Part shown: positions 16,683 through 25,458 of the stretch, piece by piece
Layout of the letters: each line of letters begins with the position of its first letter
How positions within the stretch are numbered: the stretch's first letter is position 1
DNA from: Winogradskyella sp.
GTDB lineage: Bacteria; Bacteroidota; Bacteroidia; Flavobacteriales; Flavobacteriaceae
Direction: 5' to 3'
Length of the DNA: 64,000 nt
NCBI RefSeq assembly: GCF_028289625.1
Contig: NZ_JANQOM010000013.1
Location: forward strand, 160,650-224,649
Made by a program: the position numbers and the translations under genes
The notes under the pieces: model-generated
Seen by the model: only the letters and a program-made list of their open reading frames with translations
The model's database searches: none
What the model was told of the DNA's origin: nothing

Positions 16683-17987
16683 ATGGAGCACATTGTCATC
16701 ATCGGTAATGGAATTTCTGGTGTTACCTTAGCTAGACATATCAGAAAGCTGTCCGATAAAAAAATCACTATTGTTTCCGCAGAAACCGAATATTTCTTCT
16801 CCCGTACAGCATTGATGTATGTGTATATGGGGCATATGAAGTTTGAACACACGCAACCTTATGAAAACTGGTTTTGGAAAAAAAATCGCATCGATCTTAA
16901 GCAAGGTTATGTAAAACATGTGGACACAAACTCTAAAGCACTTCATTTTTCAAATGGCGAAACTATGAGCTATGATAAACTGGTGATTGCTACAGGAAGC
17001 AAACCCAATAAGTTTGGGTGGCCAGGACAAGATTTAGATGGTGTTATGGGCATGTATCATAAACAAGACCTAGAAAATCTTGAAAAGCATGCACCTAATA
17101 AAGAGGTGTGCAAACGAGCCGTTATCGTAGGTGGCGGATTAATAGGTATAGAACTTGCCGAAATGTTGAATAGCCGAAGTATTCCCGTGACCTTCTTAGT
17201 GCGTGAGTCTAGTTTTTGGAATGGTGTATTGCCAGAAGGAGAAAGTGCTATGATTAATAGACATATTAGAAATCACCATATCGATTTGCGACTTTCAACA
17301 AACTTAAAAGAGATTAAATCTGATGGTAATGGAAAGGTTAAATCGGTAGTTATTGAAGAAACTGGTGAAGAAATTCCATGTGATGTAGTAGGATTAACCG
17401 CTGGCGTTTCGCCCAATATTGATTTTTTAAAAGACTCCAACATTGAAACTGGCCGTGGAGTAAAAGTTAACCGTTTTCTCGAAACCAATATCCTTGATGT
17501 ATATGCCATTGGAGATTGTGCAGAGCAACATGAAGCTATTGGCAATCGCAGACCGATTGAAGCCGTTTGGTATACAGGTCGTATGATGGGCGAAGCTTTG
17601 GCACAAACACTTTGTGGTAATCGTATACAATATAACCCAGGCCATTGGTTTAATTCGGCCAAGTTTATGGATATCGAATATCAAACTTATGGTTGGGTAT
17701 TCAGTGAACGCAGTAAAAAAGAAAATGAAGCCCATTTTCATTGGATACATAAAGACGATACAAAATGTATTACTGTAGCTTATGATAAAAACACCAATGA
17801 GTTTTTAGGTATCAACACCTTTGGTATTAGAATGCGCCATGAAACTTTTGATAAATGGTTGACCGAAAAACGCGATGTGGACTATGTCATAAACCATCTT
17901 GTAGAGGCCAATTTTGACCCTGAGTTCTACGGACGATTTGAAAAAGAGATTTTAACCGCTTACAATAACCAACTACAAACCGCATAA
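16683..17987 (+). CDS. FAD-dependent NAD(P)-linked oxidoreductase
   Basis: A 434-aa pyridine-nucleotide-disulfide-oxidoreductase-like flavoprotein. An N-terminal FAD-binding GNGISG (7-12) is followed by a central NAD(P)-binding VVGGGLIGIE motif (about 142-155) and an FAD-contacting ATGSKPN plus DVYAIGDCAE segment. No redox CxxxxC disulfide is seen near the FAD motif, so it resembles nitrite-reductase-like or ferredoxin-reductase-like flavoproteins rather than glutathione reductase. It is 2 bp upstream of a membrane polyferredoxin gene, so electron exchange with that protein is the natural inference. Confidence 0.83.
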   Translation: MEHIVIIGNGISGVTLARHIRKLSDKKITIVSAETEYFFSRTALMYVYMGHMKFEHTQPYENWFWKKNRIDLKQGYVKHVDTNSKALHFSNGETMSYDKLVIATGSKPNKFGWPGQDLDGVMGMYHKQDLENLEKHAPNKEVCKRAVIVGGGLIGIELAEMLNSRSIPVTFLVRESSFWNGVLPEGESAMINRHIRNHHIDLRLSTNLKEIKSDGNGKVKSVVIEETGEEIPCDVVGLTAGVSPNIDFLKDSNIETGRGVKVNRFLETNILDVYAIGDCAEQHEAIGNRRPIEAVWYTGRMMGEALAQTLCGNRIQYNPGHWFNSAKFMDIEYQTYGWVFSERSKKENEAHFHWIHKDDTKCITVAYDKNTNEFLGINTFGIRMRHETFDKWLTEKRDVDYVINHLVEANFDPEFYGRFEKEILTAYNNQLQTA

Positions 17988-17989
17988 CC

Positions 17990-19579
17990 ATGAGCAATAA
18001 ATTAAATCATAGCATGTCTTTAGCAAGACCTGATGCTTTAGATATTACTACTAAACAAAAAGTAGCCTTAGGTATAGGAATAGTTGGGTTATTCATATTG
18101 GCATTGGCACTTTTCAACACTAATTTTCCTAATCAAGGTTTATTCTTAACCTTGGCATTAGGTTTAATTGTTACAGGAACGGTCATTTATTCAAGGGATG
18201 CTTATTTAAATAAGCTAGAAGGTATAAAAAATGATGGACAATGGTTTAAATCCATATCCTCAAGAGGATTTTGGGGCTGGGCCACAGGTATTATTTTAAC
18301 GACATTTTATATTGTTTTATACTTCTACCCTCAATACCTAGGGTTAGGAAAAGATGGTGCGGAAAACACAGGATTAATAAGTCTATTCGATCCCTTAAGT
18401 CAATTATTAGCAGGCAGAAATGCCAGCCAATGGTTTGTTTACGGAACGCTTTACACCATTGCTATTTTAGCTTTTGGCTATAAGTTTATTTTGAAATACA
18501 GACATAACCGTTACCAACAAATAAGAACGGTTTCCGTGATGTTTTTTCAATTGGGTTTTGCTTTTTTGATTCCAGAATTCATGTATGTAATGAATAATGA
18601 TTTACCATACTATGATCTTAAAAGTATTTGGCCCCTGAATTATTACATTTTTGATGAATGGTCCGTGAAGGGATTTCTATCTAATGGCAATATTGGATTG
18701 GCTCTAATCGTATTTGGTATACTTTCCATATTCATCATTACGCCAATACTTACCTATAAATATGGCAAACGTTGGTACTGTTCTTGGGTTTGTGGCTGTG
18801 GTGGTCTTGCAGAAACTGCAGGAGACCCTTTTAGGCATTTATCATCCAAAAAACTATCAGCTTGGAAATTAGAACGCTGGTTAATTCACTTAGTTTTGGT
18901 GTTCTCTGTTGTAATGACAACAGCAATGGTTTATACCTACTTGGGTTATGATAGTAACGATTTTTGGTTAACAAGAGGGGTATTTATCTCCTTAGTTATT
19001 GCTTTACTTACTATAGTCTTCGCTAGTGTTATGTATTTTAAAAGACATGAGCTAGGAAAAGATGCCAAATATGGAGCCATAGGATTCTTTACTGTTATCG
19101 CACTTTTACTTATTATGCATTTTACTGGTACGACTAATCATCTTTTCTATGTTAAATCAGGTGCCTTAAGATCTGCTTATGGTATTTATATCGGCTCCAT
19201 TTTTTCTGGAGTTATTGGTACAGGCTTCTATCCTATTTTGGGAAGTAGAGCTTGGTGTCGTTTTGGTTGCCCAATGGCAGCAATTTTAGGGTTTCAGCAA
19301 CGTTTATTTTCAAAATTTAGAATAACCACTAATGGCGGACAGTGTATCTCTTGCGGCAACTGTTCTAACAGCTGTGAAATGGGAATTGATGTTAGACATT
19401 ATGCTCAAAAAGGTGAAAATATTGTACGTTCTAGCTGTGTTGGCTGTGGTATATGTGCGGCGGTTTGTCCTAGAGGAGTGTTAAAATTAGAGAATGATAG
19501 TATGAAAGGACGAATTAATCCGACAGAGGTTTTATTAGGTAACGATGTAGACCTAATGGAACTTGTAAATCAGAAGTAA
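17990..19579 (+). CDS. Membrane 4Fe-4S polyferredoxin (NapH/CcoG-like)
   Basis: A 529-aa integral membrane protein with several transmembrane helices and NapH/NosR-type cysteine motifs: WYCSWVCGCGG on one loop, WCRFGCPM later, then two ferredoxin clusters in the C-terminal domain, CISCGNCSNSC and CVGCGICAAVCP. It could carry electrons across or along the inner membrane. It is wedged between the flavoprotein and a YwqK-repeat gene in a tight operon. There is no nitrate or nitrous oxide reductase nearby, so the terminal acceptor is unknown. Confidence 0.85.
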   Translation: MSNKLNHSMSLARPDALDITTKQKVALGIGIVGLFILALALFNTNFPNQGLFLTLALGLIVTGTVIYSRDAYLNKLEGIKNDGQWFKSISSRGFWGWATGIILTTFYIVLYFYPQYLGLGKDGAENTGLISLFDPLSQLLAGRNASQWFVYGTLYTIAILAFGYKFILKYRHNRYQQIRTVSVMFFQLGFAFLIPEFMYVMNNDLPYYDLKSIWPLNYYIFDEWSVKGFLSNGNIGLALIVFGILSIFIITPILTYKYGKRWYCSWVCGCGGLAETAGDPFRHLSSKKLSAWKLERWLIHLVLVFSVVMTTAMVYTYLGYDSNDFWLTRGVFISLVIALLTIVFASVMYFKRHELGKDAKYGAIGFFTVIALLLIMHFTGTTNHLFYVKSGALRSAYGIYIGSIFSGVIGTGFYPILGSRAWCRFGCPMAAILGFQQRLFSKFRITTNGGQCISCGNCSNSCEMGIDVRHYAQKGENIVRSSCVGCGICAAVCPRGVLKLENDSMKGRINPTEVLLGNDVDLMELVNQK

Positions 19580-20481
19580 TGCGATTAATCATTCTTTTCC
19601 TTTTAGTTTCGGCTTTTGCTTTTGGGCAAAAGCACTACCAAAAAAATCCATTTACAAATGGTAGTTTAAATTCTGAAGGTTGGGTGGTCAACAGCCAAAA
19701 AACCGATTACTGGAAGTTCTATGATAAAAATGGACAACTTTCTAAAGAAGGTTATTTTAAAAATGACAAAAAAGTTGGCTATTGGAAATTTTATGACGCT
19801 AAAGGGTTTTTAATAAAAGAAGGGCATTTTTTTAACGACCAAAAATCTGATTATTGGAAAGTTTATAAGAATAATAGACTTGTTGAAGAAGGACATTACA
19901 AAAATGGCAAACGAAACAATCATTGGAAGTTCTATCATTCCAATGGACGATTAAAAGAAGAAGGGTTATATAAGGTTGATTATAAAATCGACTATTGGAT
20001 ATCCTTTCACCCTAATGGCAAATTAGCTAGTGAAGGCCATTACAACAACGGAAAAGCTTCAGAATTCTGGAAATTTTATCACACTAATGGTCAACTTGCC
20101 AAAGAAGGCCATTTCACCAATAACAAAGAAGATGGGTATTGGCAATTTTTCCATGACAATGGACAAATAGAAAAATATGGTGAATTTAAGTTAGGAAAAT
20201 TCACTAGCTATTGGCTATTTTACGGCTCAAATGGTAAAAAGACGTCCGAGGGCCATTTTGTAAATGGCAAAAAGCAAAATTGGTGGCTATTTTATGATGA
20301 AAACGAAAAGATTAACCATAAATGTCAGTTGAGCGATAATCAAAAAAATGGGTATTGCCTTAAGTATAAAAACGAACAATTATACTCTGCCATAAAATAC
20401 GAAAACGGAAAACGCATCAAAGAGTGGACGGATTTAAAGTCATTTAAAAAAGAAAACAAGTTATCAGATCTAAGAAGTTAA
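19579..20481 (+). CDS. Secreted YwqK/MORN-type repeat protein
   Basis: A 300-aa protein with a signal peptide ending in AFGQ, then about ten repeats of 23-24 residues with the pattern YWKFYxxNGxLxxEGxFxNxKK. These are MORN/YwqK-type beta-hairpin repeats. Databases often label this family an antitoxin, but no toxin gene is adjacent and the protein is exported, so I reject that role here. Its start overlaps the stop of the polyferredoxin gene (TAATG), and its stop overlaps the next GT2 start, so it is translationally coupled to both. Such repeats may bind surface or membrane components; the ligand is unknown. Confidence 0.8.
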   Translation: MRLIILFLLVSAFAFGQKHYQKNPFTNGSLNSEGWVVNSQKTDYWKFYDKNGQLSKEGYFKNDKKVGYWKFYDAKGFLIKEGHFFNDQKSDYWKVYKNNRLVEEGHYKNGKRNNHWKFYHSNGRLKEEGLYKVDYKIDYWISFHPNGKLASEGHYNNGKASEFWKFYHTNGQLAKEGHFTNNKEDGYWQFFHDNGQIEKYGEFKLGKFTSYWLFYGSNGKKTSEGHFVNGKKQNWWLFYDENEKINHKCQLSDNQKNGYCLKYKNEQLYSAIKYENGKRIKEWTDLKSFKKENKLSDLRS

Positions 20482-21170
20482 TGACGAAAATCGTAGTCAT
20501 CATTCCTGCCTTTAATGAGGAGGATTCCATTGCATTAGTTATTAATGATATTCCAGAAATAGTAGATGAAATTATTGTTGTAAGCAATAACTCAACTGAT
20601 AATACAGAATGTAATGCGCAAAAAGCCGGAGCTACTGTACTAAAAGAACCAAGAAAAGGTTACGGCTATGCCTGCTTAAAGGGTATGGATTATATTGCCC
20701 AACAAGACAACAAGCCAGACATTGTTGTATTCTTGGATGGCGATTATAGCGATTATCCTGAAGAATTAACCAAAATTGTTCAACCCATTATAGAAGATGA
20801 TATTGACCTTGTTATTGGAGCTCGGGTAGCAGCATTACGCGAAAATGGTTCAATGACTGGCCCTCAGATATTTGGCAATTGGCTAGCAACCAGTTTAATG
20901 AAACTATTTTTTAGGTCGAAGTTTACGGATTTAGGGCCTTTTAGAGCTATTAAATACAACAAGCTCTTAGAGCTGAAAATGGAAGACAAAACCTATGGCT
21001 GGACGGTAGAAATGCAGTTGAAAGCCCTCAAGCAAAAAATGAGTTGCAGGGAAATTCCTGTAAAATACAGGAACAGAATAGGTATCTCAAAAGTTTCAGG
21101 AACGATAAAAGGTGCTATATTTGCAGGCGTAAAAATCCTCACATGGATATTTAAATACAGTTTTAAGTGA
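20481..21170 (+). CDS. GT2 glycosyltransferase (dolichyl-phosphate-mannose-synthase-like)
   Basis: A 229-aa GT-A enzyme: VVIIPAFNEED, the DGD metal/donor motif in VFLDGDYSDYP, and a DLGPFRAI segment typical of polyprenyl-phosphate glycosyl transferases. No transmembrane tail is present, unlike many ArnC/DPM relatives. It probably makes a polyprenyl-phosphate sugar used by a membrane transferase. It overlaps the next gene (GTG at 21167 overlaps the TGA) and follows the YwqK gene, so it is in the same operon. The donor sugar is unknown. Confidence 0.82.
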   Translation: MTKIVVIIPAFNEEDSIALVINDIPEIVDEIIVVSNNSTDNTECNAQKAGATVLKEPRKGYGYACLKGMDYIAQQDNKPDIVVFLDGDYSDYPEELTKIVQPIIEDDIDLVIGARVAALRENGSMTGPQIFGNWLATSLMKLFFRSKFTDLGPFRAIKYNKLLELKMEDKTYGWTVEMQLKALKQKMSCREIPVKYRNRIGISKVSGTIKGAIFAGVKILTWIFKYSFK

Positions 21171-22660
21171 TTTATTTACAGTATTTAGTCATTATTATTT
21201 ACACCATCGCCATTGTGCTGATCTTTATGTATGCTTTGGCGCAATTAAATTTGTTATACAATTACCTGTCTTCAAAAAAAACAAGGGATAAATGTGACAC
21301 GTTTGACTTAAGTAATCCTGATGAAGTACCATTGGTAACGGTTCAGCTTCCTGTATTTAATGAAATGTATGTTATGGAACGCTTGTTAGATAACATTGCG
21401 CTTTTGGATTACCCGAAGGAAAAGTTAGAAATTCAGGTATTAGATGATTCTACAGACGAAACTTTACATACAACTAAGGCTCATGTAGAACAATTAGCGG
21501 CTACTGGTTTAGATATAAAACATATTACCAGAGAGAATCGGATTGGATTTAAAGCTGGAGCCTTAAAAGAAGGCTTAAAAATTGCCAAAGGAGAGTTTAT
21601 TGCCATTTTTGATGCGGACTTCTTACCACAACCTAATTGGCTAAAGCGCACCGTTCCCTATTTTAAAAATGAGGATATTGGTGTTGTACAAACGCGTTGG
21701 GGACACATCAACAGAAATTATTCACTATTGACCAGAATTCAGGCATTTGCCTTGGATGCCCATTTTACGTTAGAGCAAGTGGGAAGAAATAGTAAAGGCC
21801 ATTTTATTAATTTTAATGGTACGGCTGGTGTGTGGCGAAAGGAATGTATCATTGATGCTGGCAATTGGGAAGGCGACACACTAACGGAAGACTTAGATTT
21901 AAGCTACAGAGCACAGTTAAAAAACTGGAAATTTAAATACCTCGAGGATGTTGAAACTCCCGCTGAATTGCCTATCGTGATAAGTGCTGCAAGATCACAA
22001 CAATTCCGTTGGAATAAAGGTGGAGCTGAAAACTTTAGAAAAATGCTTTGGCGTGTCATTAAGTCGAAAAATATTTCTGTTAAAACCAAGGTTCATGGTT
22101 TGCTTCATTTACTCAATAGCTCTATGTTTCTGAGCATTTTTGTAGTGGCAGTTTTAAGTATCCCAATGTTATATATAAAGAATGAGTATGCCCATTTAAG
22201 AGATTACTTTTATGTAATGAGCTTCTTTATAATGAGTACTATTATCTTCTTTGTATGTTACTGGTTTATGTATCGCAACATTTATGGGAGCGGCTTTAAA
22301 CGATTCTTTGGTTATATTGGTATGTTCTTTACCTTCTTTTCTATAGCTATGGGCTTCTCATTGCATAATTCCATTGCAGTTATTGAAGGCCATGTTGGCA
22401 AAAAAAGTGAGTTTGTAAGAACCCCAAAATTCAATATTCGAAAGTTTAAAGATAACTGGAGAAACAACAAATACCTCAGAAAAAAGCTGTCTTCAAATGT
22501 TATTATTGAAGGCCTATTGATGGTCTATTTCGGCTTTGGATTGTATAGTGCCTTTATAGTTGGTGACCAAGGAGGTGACTTTGGACTATTCCCTTTTCAC
22601 TTGATGCTTTGTATTGGTTTTGGCTATGTATTCTTTAAATCCATAGGGTCTAAAGTTTAA
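21167..22660 (+). CDS. Processive-type membrane GT2 glycosyltransferase (cellulose-synthase-like)
   Basis: A 497-aa protein with an N-terminal transmembrane segment, a GT2 domain (VTVQLPVFNE, then DDSTDET, then IFDADFLPQ), the acceptor-side TEDLD and QxxRW signature (QQFRW), and several C-terminal membrane helices. This is the CslA/cellulose-synthase-like layout that transfers sugars at the membrane, often processively. The start is GTG and overlaps the stop of the upstream GT2, indicating strong coupling. The glycan made, and the link to the redox genes upstream, are not known. Confidence 0.86.
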   Translation: MIYLQYLVIIIYTIAIVLIFMYALAQLNLLYNYLSSKKTRDKCDTFDLSNPDEVPLVTVQLPVFNEMYVMERLLDNIALLDYPKEKLEIQVLDDSTDETLHTTKAHVEQLAATGLDIKHITRENRIGFKAGALKEGLKIAKGEFIAIFDADFLPQPNWLKRTVPYFKNEDIGVVQTRWGHINRNYSLLTRIQAFALDAHFTLEQVGRNSKGHFINFNGTAGVWRKECIIDAGNWEGDTLTEDLDLSYRAQLKNWKFKYLEDVETPAELPIVISAARSQQFRWNKGGAENFRKMLWRVIKSKNISVKTKVHGLLHLLNSSMFLSIFVVAVLSIPMLYIKNEYAHLRDYFYVMSFFIMSTIIFFVCYWFMYRNIYGSGFKRFFGYIGMFFTFFSIAMGFSLHNSIAVIEGHVGKKSEFVRTPKFNIRKFKDNWRNNKYLRKKLSSNVIIEGLLMVYFGFGLYSAFIVGDQGGDFGLFPFHLMLCIGFGYVFFKSIGSKV

Positions 22661-22665
22661 CATAT

Positions 22666-23094
22666 TTATTCTCTTTCTTCAAAAGGGATGATTATCCCTT
22701 TTTCTAAATAATTCTTTAACCCATTCAACAGCATAGCCCAACAAAAGGATGAATGTTTGAAATGATTATTGCATTCTGGCCAATCTTTATGAAAAAATTT
22801 TAAATAAGTCCCATTGCTTTTCTCTTCTAAATCAAAGCCAAACATCGTTGGATTCCAATCGGCATCAGCTTTCGTCATTTTGTAATGGATATGCTCCTTA
22901 TGCTTAACACTATTTACTTCGGCATACCAATCGTACTTGTCCGTAAAGTTAAAATTATACACTTCTCCTTCCATTGGTATACCTGTACATTTTAAGGGCC
23001 ACCAATTCACAAGGTGCTTAGATTCTGATACCGCTTTATAAACACTTGCCTTATCACTTTTAATTAAAAGATTGAAATAAATAGCGTGACTCAT
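22666..23094 (-). CDS. SRPBCC (START-like/AHSA1) domain protein
   Basis: A 142-aa single-domain protein of the SRPBCC fold: an N-terminal strand and SVYKAVSESKHLVNWW helix, a central sheet, and a long C-terminal helix (LLNGLKNYLEKG). Family members bind hydrophobic ligands or act as Hsp90 co-chaperone-like proteins. It converges with the GT2 gene with only 5 bp between stops and diverges from the GT-C gene. Function cannot be narrowed further. Confidence 0.8.
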   Translation of the reverse strand: MSHAIYFNLLIKSDKASVYKAVSESKHLVNWWPLKCTGIPMEGEVYNFNFTDKYDWYAEVNSVKHKEHIHYKMTKADADWNPTMFGFDLEEKSNGTYLKFFHKDWPECNNHFKHSSFCWAMLLNGLKNYLEKGIIIPFEERE

Positions 23095-23165
23095 TTTAAA
23101 ATTTTCTTTCTTTAAAGTTATTATTCTTTTTTTAATACGACTATTTATCCGTTTTTAAATAATTC

Positions 23166-23173
23166 TATCTTTG
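23166..23173 (+). promoter_or_regulatory. -7 box TATCTTTG 5 nt upstream of the GT-C start codon
   Basis: TATCTTTG fits the Bacteroidota -7 consensus TAnnTTTG exactly and ends 5 nt before the ATG at 23179. The -33 position has TTT rather than TTG. The expected transcription start would fall at or next to the ATG, suggesting a leaderless mRNA. Confidence 0.55.
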
Positions 23174-23178
23174 AATTT

Positions 23179-24549
23179 ATGCTCGGATTAGCCAACGTTT
23201 TCAAATACAAAAAATTAACCATAGCTTACATCTTAATCAGTTGCATTTTATATCTATGGTTTGCTTATGCTCTAGAACGTACAGAAGCGCTTAAGCTCAT
23301 TTTCCTTTATGTTGCACTGTTCGTTTTTGCTTATCAGATTATTAAAACATCTGGGTTCTATTTTAGGGTTCTCGTTATTGCAGCGATTCTATTCCGATTA
23401 GTGTTTCTATTTGCTATTCCCAATCTATCCCAAGATTTTTTTCGCTTTGTATGGGATGGGAGAATGATTCTTGAAGGATTTAATCCTTATCTATACACCC
23501 CTGATTCGTTTGTTCTCAATGGAGAAATTCCTATTGCAGATGCTAAAGAGTTACACAGTGGTATGGGAGAATTAAGTGCTATGCATTTTACCAATTATCC
23601 ACCTTTAAATCAGTTGTGTTTTGTACTTGGAAACCTGTTTCCCGGCCAAAGTATATTGAGTTCGGTTATAGGTTTAAGATTAGTAATAATAGCTGCTGAT
23701 ATTGGTACTTTATATTTTGGAAAAAAACTCTTGGAGCGCTTAGGATTACCTTCAAATAGAATCTTCTGGTATATTCTCAATCCATTTATCATCATTGAGT
23801 TTACTGGAAACTTACATTTTGAAGGTGTTATGATATGCTTCTTAGTGTGGTCTTTATATCTATTACATTCCGGGCAATGGAAATGGGCAGCTGTTCTTTT
23901 GGCATGCTCCATATCCGTAAAATTGATTCCATTAATGTTTTTACCGCTTTTCTTTTGGTGGTTCGTAAAAAAAGAAAAACCTCTAAACGGACTAAAAAAA
24001 TTAATCCTCTTTTATAGCATTACTATTTTAACCGTATTACTAGTGTTTCTCCCTTTTTTCTCCATGGAATTTATTAATAATTATTCTAAAACGGTGGGAC
24101 TTTGGTTTGGAGATTTTGAGTTCAATGCTAGTATTTATTATATCGCTAGAGCTATTGGTTATTCAATAACTGGTTATAATGAAATTGCAATCATTGCTAA
24201 GATATTACCTATTATTTCCGTGTTGGTCATTTTAGGTTTTTCATTATTTAAGCAGAATAACAACATTCCAAGATTAACTGCTTCTATCTTAATTGCCTTT
24301 AGTTGCTATTTATTTTTGAGTACCACCGTACATCCATGGTATATTGGTACTTTGGTTTTGCTTTGCATGTTCACCAACTATAGGTATCCTTTGGTTTGGA
24401 GTATGGTCATCATATTGAGCTATCTGTCTTATCTAGGCATTGGAACTTCAGATAAATCCGAAAACTTATGGATTATAGGATTAGAATACCTTATTGTATT
24501 CTCGGTATTTATATGGGAAGTAATATTGAAAAAAACTATTAAAGTTTAA
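23179..24549 (+). CDS. GT-C polyprenol-phosphate-mannose-dependent mannosyltransferase-like membrane protein
   Basis: A 456-aa polytopic membrane protein with about ten hydrophobic segments. A periplasmic acidic motif SQDFFRFVWDG after the first helices resembles the Asp-containing loop of GT-C transferases that use polyprenyl-phosphate sugars. It most resembles GT87/mannosyltransferase families of Bacteroidota. It stands divergent from the SRPBCC gene and overlaps the convergent small gene by 4 bp. Together with the GT2 pair upstream it could supply extracytoplasmic glycosylation, but acceptor and sugar are unknown. Confidence 0.75.
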   Translation: MLGLANVFKYKKLTIAYILISCILYLWFAYALERTEALKLIFLYVALFVFAYQIIKTSGFYFRVLVIAAILFRLVFLFAIPNLSQDFFRFVWDGRMILEGFNPYLYTPDSFVLNGEIPIADAKELHSGMGELSAMHFTNYPPLNQLCFVLGNLFPGQSILSSVIGLRLVIIAADIGTLYFGKKLLERLGLPSNRIFWYILNPFIIIEFTGNLHFEGVMICFLVWSLYLLHSGQWKWAAVLLACSISVKLIPLMFLPLFFWWFVKKEKPLNGLKKLILFYSITILTVLLVFLPFFSMEFINNYSKTVGLWFGDFEFNASIYYIARAIGYSITGYNEIAIIAKILPIISVLVILGFSLFKQNNNIPRLTASILIAFSCYLFLSTTVHPWYIGTLVLLCMFTNYRYPLVWSMVIILSYLSYLGIGTSDKSENLWIIGLEYLIVFSVFIWEVILKKTIKV

Positions 24550-24842
24550 TCTTCCAAATCTTCCGGTGGTTGAACTGCTTCAGCATCATTTTCTTCTAAC
24601 GCTTCATAATCGTCTTCGTCATAATTTGCCATTGTTGCAGCCAACCTAGAGCTTACCTTAACTAGGTATTTAGTATCTTCTGTAGTGACTTCAACTGCGT
24701 CAATAACTTCATTCTTTGCATTTCTAAAAGTAATGATGTGGTCGTCGTCGTAGCCATCAGGATATTTATCCACAAGCATTGCTAGGATTTCTGGTGTCAA
24801 TTTTTTAAAGTCAACTATGACACGTTTTAAATTGTCTTTCAT
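24546..24842 (-). CDS. Small conserved hypothetical protein
   Basis: I take the ATG at 24842 (MKDNLKRVIVDFKKL) rather than the ORF-track start at 24866, giving 98 aa. It has an N-terminal helix-strand core (ILAMLVDKYPDGYDDDHIITF) and an acidic C-terminal tail (DEDDYEALEENDAEAV). I recognise it only as a flavobacterial-type hypothetical. A TTCCTTTG box lies upstream on the minus strand. Its stop overlaps the convergent GT-C gene by 4 bp. Confidence 0.6.
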   Translation of the reverse strand: MKDNLKRVIVDFKKLTPEILAMLVDKYPDGYDDDHIITFRNAKNEVIDAVEVTTEDTKYLVKVSSRLAATMANYDEDDYEALEENDAEAVQPPEDLED

Positions 24843-25044
24843 TTTATTTCGTAGGTTGATTAACACTAATATACAAAGGAATTCATTAGAAATATTAAGT
24901 CTATATTAATTTTCATTCATTTTCGTCCGAATATAAGACCCACTAAAACACACAGTTTACTAAATGAAACACTTAGATAACTCAAACCTATTTTATATCT
25001 TTAACCAAAGTCTTTAGTTTAGTGGTGAACAAAACTCAAATACT

Positions 25045-25449
25045 ATGAAAACACAAGAATTTACTGCAAAATCAATTTATAAAACCTTCGGTTTTATAGC
25101 TATTTTAATGATCGCCTTATTCACATTTAACACATCCCTTGGGCAAACCAATGAAAAAACTATTACTGGACTAATTGTCAATGAAGATGGACCTTTACCT
25201 GGCGTAAATATTACACTAAAAGGCGAAAGAGTCGGAACTTCAACAGATTTTAATGGTGAATTTACCTTCCCTAAAAAATTAAAAACAGGTGATGTTTTAA
25301 TCTTTAGTTACCTTGGCTACCTTACACAAAGGGTTACCATTAATTCTGAAAATAGCTTTATCAAATTAGAGTTAGAGCTAGATATGGTAGAAATGATGGG
25401 GGATTTAGACACCAATACTCCTTATAAAACCAAGCGTAAAAAGAATTAA
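25045..25449 (+). CDS. Small secreted CarboxypepD_reg-like domain protein
   Basis: A 134-aa protein with an N-terminal signal-like hydrophobic segment (about 12-30, ending near LGQ) and one complete CarboxypepD_reg-like domain (TGLIVNEDGPLPGVNITLKG, TDFNGEFTF, FSYLGYLTQ). In TonB receptors this domain sits before the plug; here it stands alone as a free-standing protein. It is 9 bp upstream of the transglutaminase-like gene, so the two are probably co-transcribed. Function unknown. Confidence 0.75.
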   Translation: MKTQEFTAKSIYKTFGFIAILMIALFTFNTSLGQTNEKTITGLIVNEDGPLPGVNITLKGERVGTSTDFNGEFTFPKKLKTGDVLIFSYLGYLTQRVTINSENSFIKLELELDMVEMMGDLDTNTPYKTKRKKN

Positions 25450-25458
25450 CTGCAGATT

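Noticed and set aside
17273-17662. Minus-strand 129-aa ORF
   Set aside because: Antisense shadow of the flavoprotein gene.
19579-20481. Toxin-antitoxin system suggested by the YwqK family name
   Set aside because: The protein has a signal peptide and is coupled to redox and GT genes; no toxin is adjacent.
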